Shown here in pieces: positions 1 through 5,988 of a stretch of 6,439 nucleotides of DNA. Every line of letters begins with the position of its first letter. Position 1 is the stretch's first letter. Both the position numbers and the translations under genes were made by a program. This stretch comes from JBDSLU01 sp039916225 (lineage in GTDB: Bacteria > Acidobacteriota > Vicinamibacteria > Vicinamibacterales > Vicinamibacteraceae): positions 1 through 6,439 of the forward strand of contig JBDSLU010000044.1 in assembly GCA_039916225.1 (NCBI GenBank), given 5' to 3'. Under the pieces are notes generated by a model. It was not told the origin of the DNA and ran no database searches. It saw nothing but the letters and a program-made list of their open reading frames with translations.

Positions 1-730
1 CCAGCCGCCAGACGCGAGCGGGCCGGTGCTGCTCTACTTCCACGGCGGCGGCTTCTGTTTCGGCTCGTTGCGGACACACGGCCTGCTGGTCGGGGCGTTG
101 GCGCGAGCGGCGCGGGCGCGGACGTTCGCTGCCGAATACCGCCTGGCGCCCGAACACACGGCGCCGGCCGCCCATCAGGACGCGCTGGCCGCCTACCACC
201 ATCTGCTCGGCGAGGGGATCGCCCCGCACGACATCGTCCTCGCCGGCGATTCGGCCGGCGGGACGCTGGTGCTCAGCACGCTCATCGCCCTGCGCGACGC
301 CGGGGAGCCGATGCCGGCGGCCGGCGTGGCGATCTCGCCGTGGGTCGATCTGTCGTGCTCAGGGGCCAGCTTCCAGAGCAACGCGCGCTACGACTTCGTC
401 GGCGAGCGGCATTGCCGACTGGCCGCCGCCAGCTACCTCGGTGCCGTCGATCCGCGCAGCCCCGCCGTCTCGCCGCTGTTCGCCGACCTGCGGGGCTTGC
501 CGCCGCTGCTGATCCAGGCGGGCGGCGCCGAGGTCCTCATCGACCAGATCCGCGCCTTCGCCGACCGCGCCCGCGAAGCCGGCGTCGACACGACGCTGTC
601 GGTCTACGACGACATGGTCCACGTCTGGCACCTGATGCGCGGCGTCACCGCCGACGGCCAGCGGGCCATCGACGAGGCGGGCGCTTTCGTCCGGGCTCAG
701 GCATCCCCGCCCAGACCCGATCGACAGTGA
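1..730 (+). CDS. Alpha/beta-hydrolase fold-3 esterase/lipase (HSL family), 5'-truncated by window edge
   Basis: Serine hydrolase of the hormone-sensitive-lipase (bacterial family IV) group, expected to cleave short acyl esters in the cytoplasm; the true substrate is unknown. The frame is open to the left edge (from base 2), so the start lies upstream and the GTG at 26 is an internal valine. Numbering from that valine: oxyanion-hole HGGG at 6-9, nucleophile elbow GDSAG at 74-78 with Ser76, and the catalytic His expected at His199 in DMVHVWHLM. Where the family usually has Asp (DPLRDE), this protein reads AEVLIDQ, so the acid is probably Glu169, with Asp173 as alternative. About 242 codons are present against a usual 300-320, so roughly 60-80 N-terminal residues (cap region) are missing. 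The HGGG/GDSAG pair makes the family call firm. It is separated from the next gene by 104 bp and is probably not co-transcribed with it. Confidence 0.93.
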   Translation, partial: QPPDASGPVLLYFHGGGFCFGSLRTHGLLVGALARAARARTFAAEYRLAPEHTAPAAHQDALAAYHHLLGEGIAPHDIVLAGDSAGGTLVLSTLIALRDAGEPMPAAGVAISPWVDLSCSGASFQSNARYDFVGERHCRLAAASYLGAVDPRSPAVSPLFADLRGLPPLLIQAGGAEVLIDQIRAFADRAREAGVDTTLSVYDDMVHVWHLMRGVTADGQRAIDEAGAFVRAQASPPRPDRQ

Positions 731-823
731 AAGTGATCGTCTTCTCCCGCACGACACGACACAAGAGAACCGCGGTAATGCTGCGCGGGGAACTTGCGCG
801 GCTCTCCGGCGACTAATCACGTC

Positions 824-829
824 AGGAGG
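824..829 (+). promoter_or_regulatory. Strong Shine-Dalgarno of the HEAT-like gene
   Basis: AGGAGG lies 5 bases before the ATG at 835. It is the clearest ribosome binding site in the window and fixes this start. Since the downstream genes have weak or no sites of their own and overlap or nearly touch, it marks the likely 5' end of the operon. Confidence 0.85.
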
Positions 830-834
830 GTCTG

Positions 835-1761
835 ATGCCTCGACTGACCGACGCGCTTCGCCGCCTGTGGCCCGTCCCCGTGCTCGTGGTGCTCTGCTCG
901 GCCGGCATTCTGGTCGCGGCAGCGCCCGACCCTCCGCCTTCGGCTGTCGTCGCCTGGGCTCGTGCCGCCGAGTGGGGCACCTTCGGCAACGAAAAAAGCA
1001 CGCTCATCCTGGACACGACGCCAGCCGACGTGCCGGCGCTGCTGCAGCTGCTCGCCGATGGCAGCGAGCCAAAGCAGATCGCGGCCCGCTACGCGCTCGG
1101 CTACGGTGACGTGAGCAGCGAAGCGGCGATCCGTGCGCTGCGCGCCGACGCGGCGTCGGACGAGATGCGGCGGCGCGGGATGTACATCGCCGTCATGGGG
1201 CAGCGAGGGGCCCAGGCGGATCGCGCGGCCCTGCGCAGCGTCCTCGCCGAAGAGCCTCTCGGCGGCGATTGGTCGTCGACACAGGCGGCGGGGTTCGCCC
1301 TGGGCATCCTGCGCGACGCCGAAGCCGTGCCGGCACTGGAACGGCTGGTCGCGGCGGAACATGCCGGCGGCAGTTCGTCGGCGGGCGAGGCCCTTCGCTG
1401 GATTCGGCACGGCCCGTGGAACGTGGACGCGCTGCCGTCGCGCACCGACGAGGACCGCATGATCGCCGCTGCCCTGCGCCTCGGCCTCCCGCGTACGGGA
1501 GGCGCCTCGGTCTTCAACGACGAGGCGCGTGGTGGGATATGGATCCTCGACAGCGACGCCTGGCGCTTCCGGGCCGGCGGCCGTGCCGCGGACGGCATGC
1601 AGGTCGACTTCCACTCGCAACAGAACGCCACGGGCACGCGTGGCATCCTCTCGCTCAGCGTGTACTGCACGGGCTGCTGCGGTACGGGCTACGACTACGT
1701 GCTGACCCGTGACGGAAAGGGCTGGCGGGTCGACGGCCTGCTGCACACCTGGATCTCGTGA
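835..1761 (+). CDS. Exported HEAT-like repeat protein with C-terminal Cys-rich module, function unknown
   Basis: 308 residues. The N-terminus has basic residues then a hydrophobic stretch at about 12-30 ending in AAA-PDP, consistent with a Sec signal peptide or membrane anchor. There is no lipobox, since the residue before Cys21 is Leu. Residues about 62-190 form alternating helices of HEAT/PBS-lyase style, e.g. VPALLQLLADGS, AARYALGYGDV and AVPALERLVAAE, suggesting a protein-binding scaffold rather than an enzyme. Residues about 225-308 look like a separate beta-rich module with CTGCC at 278-282, then GYDYVLTRDGKGWRV and a terminal WIS. I recognise this pattern only from uncharacterised exported proteins. 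The start is set by the AGGAGG at 824-829. The stop overlaps the next start by 4 bases (GTGA), implying translational coupling to the acetyltransferase. The long opposite-strand reading frame here is a GC-rich shadow. The reading frame is secure; the HEAT assignment is moderate. Confidence 0.85.
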   Translation: MPRLTDALRRLWPVPVLVVLCSAGILVAAAPDPPPSAVVAWARAAEWGTFGNEKSTLILDTTPADVPALLQLLADGSEPKQIAARYALGYGDVSSEAAIRALRADAASDEMRRRGMYIAVMGQRGAQADRAALRSVLAEEPLGGDWSSTQAAGFALGILRDAEAVPALERLVAAEHAGGSSSAGEALRWIRHGPWNVDALPSRTDEDRMIAAALRLGLPRTGGASVFNDEARGGIWILDSDAWRFRAGGRAADGMQVDFHSQQNATGTRGILSLSVYCTGCCGTGYDYVLTRDGKGWRVDGLLHTWIS

Positions 1762-2291
1762 CCGTGCGCGTCCGCGTCACGTCGGATCTCGACGTCGCCA
1801 CCCTGTCCGCGATCCGCGGACTCCTCGACGCCGCCTTCGCTGGCCAGTTCAGCGACGACGACTGGGCCCATGCGCTGGGCGGGACGCACGCGACCGTCGA
1901 GATCGCGGGGGACATCGTGGCCCACGCGTCGGTGGTACCGCGCACGCTCGACCTCCGGCCGCACCGACTGCGCGTCGGCTACGTCGAAGCCGCAGCAGTC
2001 CGGCCCGATCTCCAGCGCACTGGCCTCGGCTCCGAGGTAATGCGGGCGCTGGCCGACGTCATCGCCCGAGATTTCGCGCTGGGCGCCCTGTCGACCGGCG
2101 AGTGGCTTTTCTACGAGCGGCTCGCGTGGGAGCGCTGGCAGGGTCCCACGTGGGTGCGCTACCCGGACGGTCGCCGCGAGCGCACACCGGACGACGATGC
2201 CAGCGTCATGGTCCTCCGGACGCCGGGGACGCCCGCACTCGACGTCTCGGCGCCGCTGACCTGCGAGGCGCGCGCCGGAGATGCCTGGTGA
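1758..2291 (+). CDS. Aminoglycoside 2'-N-acetyltransferase-like GNAT enzyme, AAC(2')-I family
   Basis: 177 residues, matching the roughly 180 of AAC(2')-I enzymes, which move acetyl from acetyl-CoA to the 2'-amino group of aminoglycosides in the cytoplasm. The match runs the whole length: AFAGQFSDDDWAHALGG (26-42), LRVGYVEAAAVR (71-82), LGALSTGE (108-115), RTPDDD (142-147) and the terminal RAGDAW (172-177) each have direct counterparts in the mycobacterial enzyme as I remember it. The acetyl-CoA loop is QRTGLG (86-91). Glu77, Tyr119 (FYERLAW), the Asp run 145-147 and the C-terminal Trp177 carboxylate sit where the structurally studied M. tuberculosis enzyme places its base network, general acid and drug-binding groups. 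The start is GTG, overlapping the HEAT gene stop by 4 bases; GTG 1764 is an alternative. Family membership is well supported. Actual drug acetylation is inference, and the physiological substrate may be another amino sugar or amine. Confidence 0.85.
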   Translation: MTVRVRVTSDLDVATLSAIRGLLDAAFAGQFSDDDWAHALGGTHATVEIAGDIVAHASVVPRTLDLRPHRLRVGYVEAAAVRPDLQRTGLGSEVMRALADVIARDFALGALSTGEWLFYERLAWERWQGPTWVRYPDGRRERTPDDDASVMVLRTPGTPALDVSAPLTCEARAGDAW

Positions 2292-2318
2292 ACAACGGGC
2301 CGTCGATTCGGGCATACT
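2289..2318 (+). promoter_or_regulatory. Possible internal promoter for the bPH2 genes
   Basis: TGAACA (2289-2294) and CATACT (2313-2318) each match 4 of 6 consensus sigma-70 bases and are 18 bases apart. The expected transcription start falls at about 2325-2326, on the GTG of the next gene, giving a leaderless mRNA. It lies over the end of the acetyltransferase gene and the short gap after it. It would let the membrane-protein genes be expressed without the first two genes. Weak evidence by eye only. Confidence 0.35.
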
Positions 2319-2325
2319 GAGCGCC

Positions 2326-2868
2326 GTGAACGGCACCCGGGGCTTCGACCCGTCGACCATCACCCGCCCGGACGAGCGGCTGATGAAGTACTACGTCGTG
2401 GTCGCGCTCTTCAGCGTCTTCGCCTTCCCGATCACGCTGTTCGTGCTGTGGATCAAGTACCGCACGCTGCGCTACCGGTTCGACGAGGAGGGCATCTGGC
2501 GGGCGCAGGGGCTGCTCTGGCGCACCGAGGTGAACATCACCTACCGCCGCATCCAGGACATCCACCTGACCAACGGCCTGCTGCAGCGCTGGATGGGCCT
2601 CTCCACCGTCAGCATCCAGACCGCCGCCGGTTCGGCGAGCCCCGAAGTGACGATCGAAGGCGTGCTCGAGGCCGAAGCGTTGCGCGACTTCCTCTACACG
2701 AAGATGCGCGGCGTCCGCGACCTCACGTCCAGCGCCACCCACACACCAGCGGCCCTGGACTCCGGATTGGCGAACAGTGGCGACGAGGCCCTGGCGCTGC
2801 TCATCGAAATCCGCGACGGCTTGCGTCGGCTCGAACCGCGCGGCGGCGGGCCCGGGAGCCCGGCGTGA
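2326..2868 (+). CDS. Membrane bPH2/DUF304 protein, YdbS-like (first of pair)
   Basis: 180 residues. The N-terminal FDPSTITRPDERL is followed by a hydrophobic segment at about 22-43 that spans or hairpins in the membrane. Then comes a bacterial PH-like (bPH2, formerly DUF304) domain: YRTLRYRFDEEGIWRAQG (45-62), ITYRRIQDIHLTNGLLQRWMGLSTVSIQTAAGS (71-103) and RDFLYTKMRG (120-129). A flexible linker leads to a C-terminal helix EALALLIEIRDGLRRLE (154-170). I chose GTG 2326 over the upstream ATG 2281: all 20 codons from 2326 end in G or C, whereas only 8 of 14 codons between 2281 and 2326 do, including a rare ATA. Also, no well-placed Shine-Dalgarno serves 2281. The upstream start would overlap the acetyltransferase gene by 11 bases and remains possible. 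The neighbouring gene is a paralogous bPH2 protein, an arrangement like YdbS-YdbT of Bacillus. Molecular function is unknown. Confidence 0.85.
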   Translation: MNGTRGFDPSTITRPDERLMKYYVVVALFSVFAFPITLFVLWIKYRTLRYRFDEEGIWRAQGLLWRTEVNITYRRIQDIHLTNGLLQRWMGLSTVSIQTAAGSASPEVTIEGVLEAEALRDFLYTKMRGVRDLTSSATHTPAALDSGLANSGDEALALLIEIRDGLRRLEPRGGGPGSPA

Positions 2869-3632
2869 GCGGACACGTCGACGCGGCAGCCGCGTGGATC
2901 TACCGCGGCGTGTGGGCGACGGTCGTCTCGTGGTTCCGGGTGCCGGCGGAGCCGCCGACGCTCCCGGCCCGGGGCGAGCCGGTTCGGGCACTTCGCCCGG
3001 CAGAAGGCTACCTGCGCTATTTGAAGTTCCTGTTCTGGGTCGCGCTGATTCCGGGCGATGTCCTGCCGGTTGTGGGCTGGACCTTGGTCGCACTGGCCGT
3101 CCCGGTCCTCGGATTGGCGCTCGCCATTCCGGCGCTCGCCTTGGTCGTGCTGCCCGACGTCATCGCCTACGTCGGCATCCACCTGCGCTACGACACGACC
3201 TGGTACGTCCTCACCGATCGCAGCCTGCGCATCCGCCGCGGCATCCTCCAGATCCACGAGACGACGATCAGCTTCGAGAACGTCCAGAACGTCGAGGTGC
3301 GGCAGGGGCCGCTGCAGCGCCACTTCGGCATCGCCGACGTCCTGGTGACGACCGCAGGTGGCAGCACCCAGACACACGGCAAGGGCCAGTCGTCGACGCT
3401 CGGAGCCCACGTCGGCCTGCTCCAGGGGCTCGACGACGCCGACGCGGTCCGCAATCAGATTCTGGCCTGCGTCGAGCGCACGCGCGCCGCCGGCCTCGGC
3501 GACGAGCACCCGCACCAGCTCGCGGCGCACCCAGCCGCTGCCGTGTCGCCGGCGCTGTCGCTGCGCCATGTCGCGGTGCTGCGGGACATCCGCGACAGCG
3601 TGCGCCGCCTCGCATCGGCGCCGCTCGGTTGA
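2865..3632 (+). CDS. Membrane bPH2/DUF304 protein (second of pair)
   Basis: 255 residues from a GTG that overlaps the previous stop by 4 bases (GTGA); the frame stays open further upstream, but that part is a shadow of the first bPH2 gene. An amphipathic N-terminus is followed by two hydrophobic segments, about 50-74 and 75-104, rich in Leu/Val/Ala. The PH-like domain follows: YVLTDRSLRIRRGILQ (114-129), HETTISFENVQNVEV (131-145) and GPLQRHFGIADVLVTTAGG (148-166). It shares the [IV]Q[ND]...GxLQRxxG core with its upstream neighbour. A linker of about 40 residues leads to a C-terminal helix LRHVAVLRDIRDSVRRLAS (233-251). Like the first protein it probably sits in the inner membrane with the PH-like domain in the cytoplasm; the two may form a complex. 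The domain call is secure and the role is unknown. Confidence 0.87.
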   Translation: MSGHVDAAAAWIYRGVWATVVSWFRVPAEPPTLPARGEPVRALRPAEGYLRYLKFLFWVALIPGDVLPVVGWTLVALAVPVLGLALAIPALALVVLPDVIAYVGIHLRYDTTWYVLTDRSLRIRRGILQIHETTISFENVQNVEVRQGPLQRHFGIADVLVTTAGGSTQTHGKGQSSTLGAHVGLLQGLDDADAVRNQILACVERTRAAGLGDEHPHQLAAHPAAAVSPALSLRHVAVLRDIRDSVRRLASAPLG

Positions 3633-3643
3633 GAAGCATCGTG

Positions 3644-4129
3644 ATGGTCCAGCCCGTCGCCCTCCTTGCCCTCTCCGAAGGCAGCCCCGTCATCACGATC
3701 GTGAGATGGATCATCCTGGCCGCGGTGTTCGCGATCGCCTGGACGCTTTTCAAGTTCGGGGACCTTGCGATCACGCACCCGCTGACCGTCGGATGGCGAA
3801 CGTTCTGGCGCACGCGTGAAGGTGGCGTGGTCGTCGGCGAGGCCGTCTCCCTCGAACGCACCGGTGCGGACGACGTAGTGACGGTGATCCAGTTCCACGA
3901 CCAGCACGGCGCAGTCCGCCACTTCCGGTCCCGGTTCAGGTCAACCCGGACGGGATACGCGATTGGCGATCGCATGCGGGTCAGTTTCGATCCACGAGCG
4001 CCAGAAGACGCCCAGGTGCTGCAGAACACGTCGACGCTGCTCGGAAGTTTGCTGCTCGGGCTGGCACTGATGGTGCTCGCGGGGCTGATCGTGCAGGGTT
4101 TGTGGCGCGGCGCGTTCTCGCTCGGCTGA
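3644..4129 (+). CDS. Two-helix membrane protein with DUF3592-like domain
   Basis: 161 residues. A hydrophobic helix at about 17-37 and another at about 131-150 flank a soluble beta-rich segment. In that segment VVVGEAVSLERTG (62-74), VTVIQFHDQHGAVRHFRS (79-96) and YAIGDRMRVSFDPRAPEDAQV (105-125) follow the DUF3592 pattern: a value strand, 'x-F-x-D-x-x-G' turn, 'Y-x-x-G-D-x-V-x-V-x-Y/F-D-P' and 'P-x-D-A'. The family is uncharacterised, and members are small membrane proteins whose central domain lies between two helices. ATG 3644 was chosen because GAGAAG at 3631-3636 is 7 bases before it; GTG 3641 is in frame and equally possible. It lies 11 bases after the second bPH2 gene and 8 bases before the GNAT gene, within the same apparent operon. 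Confidence 0.8.
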   Translation: MVQPVALLALSEGSPVITIVRWIILAAVFAIAWTLFKFGDLAITHPLTVGWRTFWRTREGGVVVGEAVSLERTGADDVVTVIQFHDQHGAVRHFRSRFRSTRTGYAIGDRMRVSFDPRAPEDAQVLQNTSTLLGSLLLGLALMVLAGLIVQGLWRGAFSLG

Positions 4130-4137
4130 GCATCGCA

Positions 4138-4731
4138 ATGCGTGAGGGCGTGTCCCATCCGGCGATCCCGGCTCTCGTCGACGCGCTGATCGGCGACGTC
4201 TTCTATCAGACGATCCTGGTCGCACACGACGGCGACGAGGCGAAGCGCGCCGCCCTCGCACGCTACATGGCGTACTCGATCGGCGAGGCCGAACGCACGG
4301 GCCGAGTCGTCGTCGACGGCGAGCCGCCGATCGGCGCCGCGCTGTGGCTGCTGCCGCGGACGCCCGACGTCGAGGGGCGCGAGCACGCCGCGAAGCACGC
4401 CTTCCTCGCCGACCTGTGCGGCCCCGTCGGCTACGAGCGCTATCGCCGCATCGTCGGGTTCATGCACGCGCGGGCGGAGCAGGCGATTGCGGCCGACGCC
4501 TGGTATCTGTCGATCCTCGGCGTCGATCCCGCGGCGCAAGGTCGAGGCATCGGTGCGGGCCTGCTGGCGCCGACACTCGCCGAGGCCGATGCGGCCGGGG
4601 CGGCCACATGGCTCGAGACGTTCACGACGCGGGGCGCGCGCTTCTACGAACGCGTCGGCTACACGCTGGTCGCGTGGCACGACGAGCCGACGACCGGCCG
4701 CGCCTACGCCGTCCTGCAGCGCGAGCCGTGA
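4138..4731 (+). CDS. GNAT family N-acetyltransferase, substrate unknown
   Basis: 197 residues. The N-terminal half (1-118) is mostly helical and probably shapes the acceptor pocket. The conserved GNAT core is at the C-terminal end: WYLSILGVDPAAQGRGIGAGLL (122-143) carries the acetyl-CoA pyrophosphate loop QGRGIG (134-139), WLETFTTRGARFYERVGYTLV (158-178) holds Glu160 and the usual general-acid Tyr170, and a final strand follows at about 189-194. The pattern matches a common bacterial and fungal GNAT group of unassigned substrate and is clearly different from the AAC(2')-like enzyme earlier in the operon. ATG 4138 is used, 8 bases after the DUF3592-like gene; an in-frame GTG at 4102 would overlap that gene by 28 bases. 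No clear Shine-Dalgarno is visible, so translation may depend on coupling. It is the last gene of the run, and I see no terminator hairpin in the 22 bases before the convergent gene. Confidence 0.87.
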   Translation: MREGVSHPAIPALVDALIGDVFYQTILVAHDGDEAKRAALARYMAYSIGEAERTGRVVVDGEPPIGAALWLLPRTPDVEGREHAAKHAFLADLCGPVGYERYRRIVGFMHARAEQAIAADAWYLSILGVDPAAQGRGIGAGLLAPTLAEADAAGAATWLETFTTRGARFYERVGYTLVAWHDEPTTGRAYAVLQREP

Positions 4732-4753
4732 CCGCCGGTGCGGGCGCTCGGCG

Positions 4754-5980
4754 CTATGCCAACTCGGCCCGCAGCGCTGCGAGCGCGGCGTCCACGTCGG
4801 CTTCGGTGTTGAAGATGTGCGCCGACAGCCGGATGCCGTTGAACCACTGCTTCTCGACCATCTTCACGATCACGCGATGCCGATCGCGGAGTCGATCGCG
4901 CAGGGCATCGGCCGGCTGCGTGTCAGGGACGCGCACCGCGACCAGGCCGGTGCCAAGCGACGCCGACGCCGGGCTCGCCATCGTCAGCGCCGAGATGGCC
5001 TGTATGCCTGCGTAGACGCGCGCCCGCAGCTCCATGATGCGCCGTTCGATGCCGGCGGCGCCAACCGCCTGCGCCTGCTCGACCGCGGCGCCCAGGCCGA
5101 GCACGAGCGGCAGGCTGCCGATCCCGGTCGAGTTCACCACGAAGCGGCGGCCTTCCTCGCGCTGCACAGGCTGGATGCGATCCTCGGCGTCGCGGCTGAT
5201 GAACAGCAGTCCGGTGCCCTTGGGGCCGAGCAGCCACTTGTGGCCGCACGCCGCGTAGGCGTGGCAGCCAAGCGCGCGGACGTCCACGGGGACGTGGCCG
5301 ACGGCCTGCGCACCGTCGACGACGCACAGCGCGCCCCGCGATCGCGCCAGCGCCGCGATCTCGGCGATCGGCATCCGCAGGCCGGTGGTCGTGATCACGT
5401 GGCTCACGCTGATCACCTTGGTCTTGGCGGTGACAGCGGCAGCGAGCCTCTCGACGATGACCGCTGGATCGTGATCGGTCGTCGCGATCGCCACCCGGTC
5501 GACCACGATGCCTTGCCGCCGGGCCAGGTAGCTCCAGCAGACGCTGCCGCCGTGATGCTCCTGATCCGTGGTGAGCACCCGATCGCCAGGCGCCCACTGC
5601 AGCGCGAACGCAAGGCTGTTCATCGCGTCCGTGGTGCTGCGGGTGAGCAAGAGTTCGTCGGCCGTACAGCCGAGGAACGTCGCCATGTGTTGGCGCACGA
5701 CGTCGGTGGCCTGATGCATGGCGCCGTTGCCGTAGATCATCCCGACCGGGTTCGATTCGATCTCCCGCCAGGCGCGCACGGTCCGGTCGAGGATCGCCTG
5801 CGAGGCGGGACCGACCGATCCAGTGTTCAGGTAGACGAGTCCGGCCTCGAGCAGGTAGCGGGGGGCGCCAGCGGCTACAGCCCCCCGGGCCGGTGTCGAG
5901 GGCCGGCCGGTCAGTGCGACTGCGCTCATCGCGCCGAGAAAGCCACGCCGATCGGTCGCCGAACGGGTGGCTTCGCTCAT
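4754..5980 (-). CDS. Class V PLP-dependent aminotransferase with Tat leader (isopenicillin-N-epimerase-like)
   Basis: 408 residues. The N-terminus carries a twin-arginine motif, TDRRGFLGA (Arg11-Arg12), a short hydrophobic stretch and an Ala-rich region near 30-40, so the folded, cofactor-loaded enzyme is probably exported to the periplasm. The fold-type I aminotransferase core starts at about 42: STTDAMN (115-121) for the PLP phosphate, EHHGG (141-145) with a ring-stacking His, VDGAQAVGH (221-229) with Asp222 for the pyridine nitrogen, and CGHKWLLGPKGTG (245-257) with Lys248 as the Schiff-base lysine. NGIRLSAHIFNTEADVD (381-397) has Arg384 as the likely substrate-carboxylate ligand. No Cys is seen in the late loop, arguing against cysteine desulfurase. 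The family includes CefD epimerase and C-S lyases such as EgtE; I cannot assign the reaction. It converges on the GNAT gene and diverges from the DoxX gene. No Shine-Dalgarno is seen before the ATG at 5980. Confidence 0.9.
   Translation of the reverse strand: MSEATRSATDRRGFLGAMSAVALTGRPSTPARGAVAAGAPRYLLEAGLVYLNTGSVGPASQAILDRTVRAWREIESNPVGMIYGNGAMHQATDVVRQHMATFLGCTADELLLTRSTTDAMNSLAFALQWAPGDRVLTTDQEHHGGSVCWSYLARRQGIVVDRVAIATTDHDPAVIVERLAAAVTAKTKVISVSHVITTTGLRMPIAEIAALARSRGALCVVDGAQAVGHVPVDVRALGCHAYAACGHKWLLGPKGTGLLFISRDAEDRIQPVQREEGRRFVVNSTGIGSLPLVLGLGAAVEQAQAVGAAGIERRIMELRARVYAGIQAISALTMASPASASLGTGLVAVRVPDTQPADALRDRLRDRHRVIVKMVEKQWFNGIRLSAHIFNTEADVDAALAALRAELA
5859..5887 (-). repeat. 8-bp perfect all-GC inverted repeat inside the Tat-leader coding region
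   Basis: CGGGGGGC (5859-5866) and GCCCCCCG (5880-5887) are exact reverse complements separated by 13 bases. In the aminotransferase mRNA this would form a very stable hairpin about 95-120 bases after the start codon, over codons for residues 32-41 at the end of the signal peptide. It may be chance in a GC-rich gene. Confidence 0.6.
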
Positions 5981-5988
5981 TCGCCGCT

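Noticed and set aside
770..788. Inverted repeat CCGCG...CGCGG in the gap between the esterase and HEAT-like genes, possible terminator
   Set aside because: The stem is only 5 bp with a 9-base loop and no following T run.
778..816. 12-codon ORF (MLRGELARLSGD) just upstream of the HEAT-like gene, possible leader peptide
   Set aside because: No run of a single amino acid and no attenuator-type alternative hairpins; the purine stretch AAGAGA before it is weak. A chance ORF is the simpler reading.
817..1746. 309-codon open frame on the minus strand opposite the HEAT-like gene
   Set aside because: It is Arg/Ala-rich with no recognisable domain. The plus-strand frame has a perfect Shine-Dalgarno, a signal peptide and coupling to the next gene. 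Long antisense frames are expected at this GC content.
2281..2325. Coding extension of the first bPH2 gene from ATG 2281
   Set aside because: Third-position G/C drops to 8 of 14 and a rare ATA is used, against 20 of 20 after 2326, and no well-spaced Shine-Dalgarno serves 2281.
3268..4680. 470-codon minus-strand open frame opposite the DUF3592-like and GNAT genes
   Set aside because: Low-complexity Arg/Ala/Pro composition and no domain, crossing three well-supported plus-strand genes.
4732..4753. Possible bidirectional terminator between the convergent GNAT and aminotransferase genes
   Set aside because: Only a short GCGC repeat is present, with no convincing stem and no T run; termination may be Rho-dependent.
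4754..5980. Cysteine desulfurase (NifS/SufS) identity for the class V aminotransferase
   Set aside because: There is no Cys in the late active-site loop, where the sequence reads IRLSAHIFNTEAD; the pattern fits the epimerase/lyase-like branch better.
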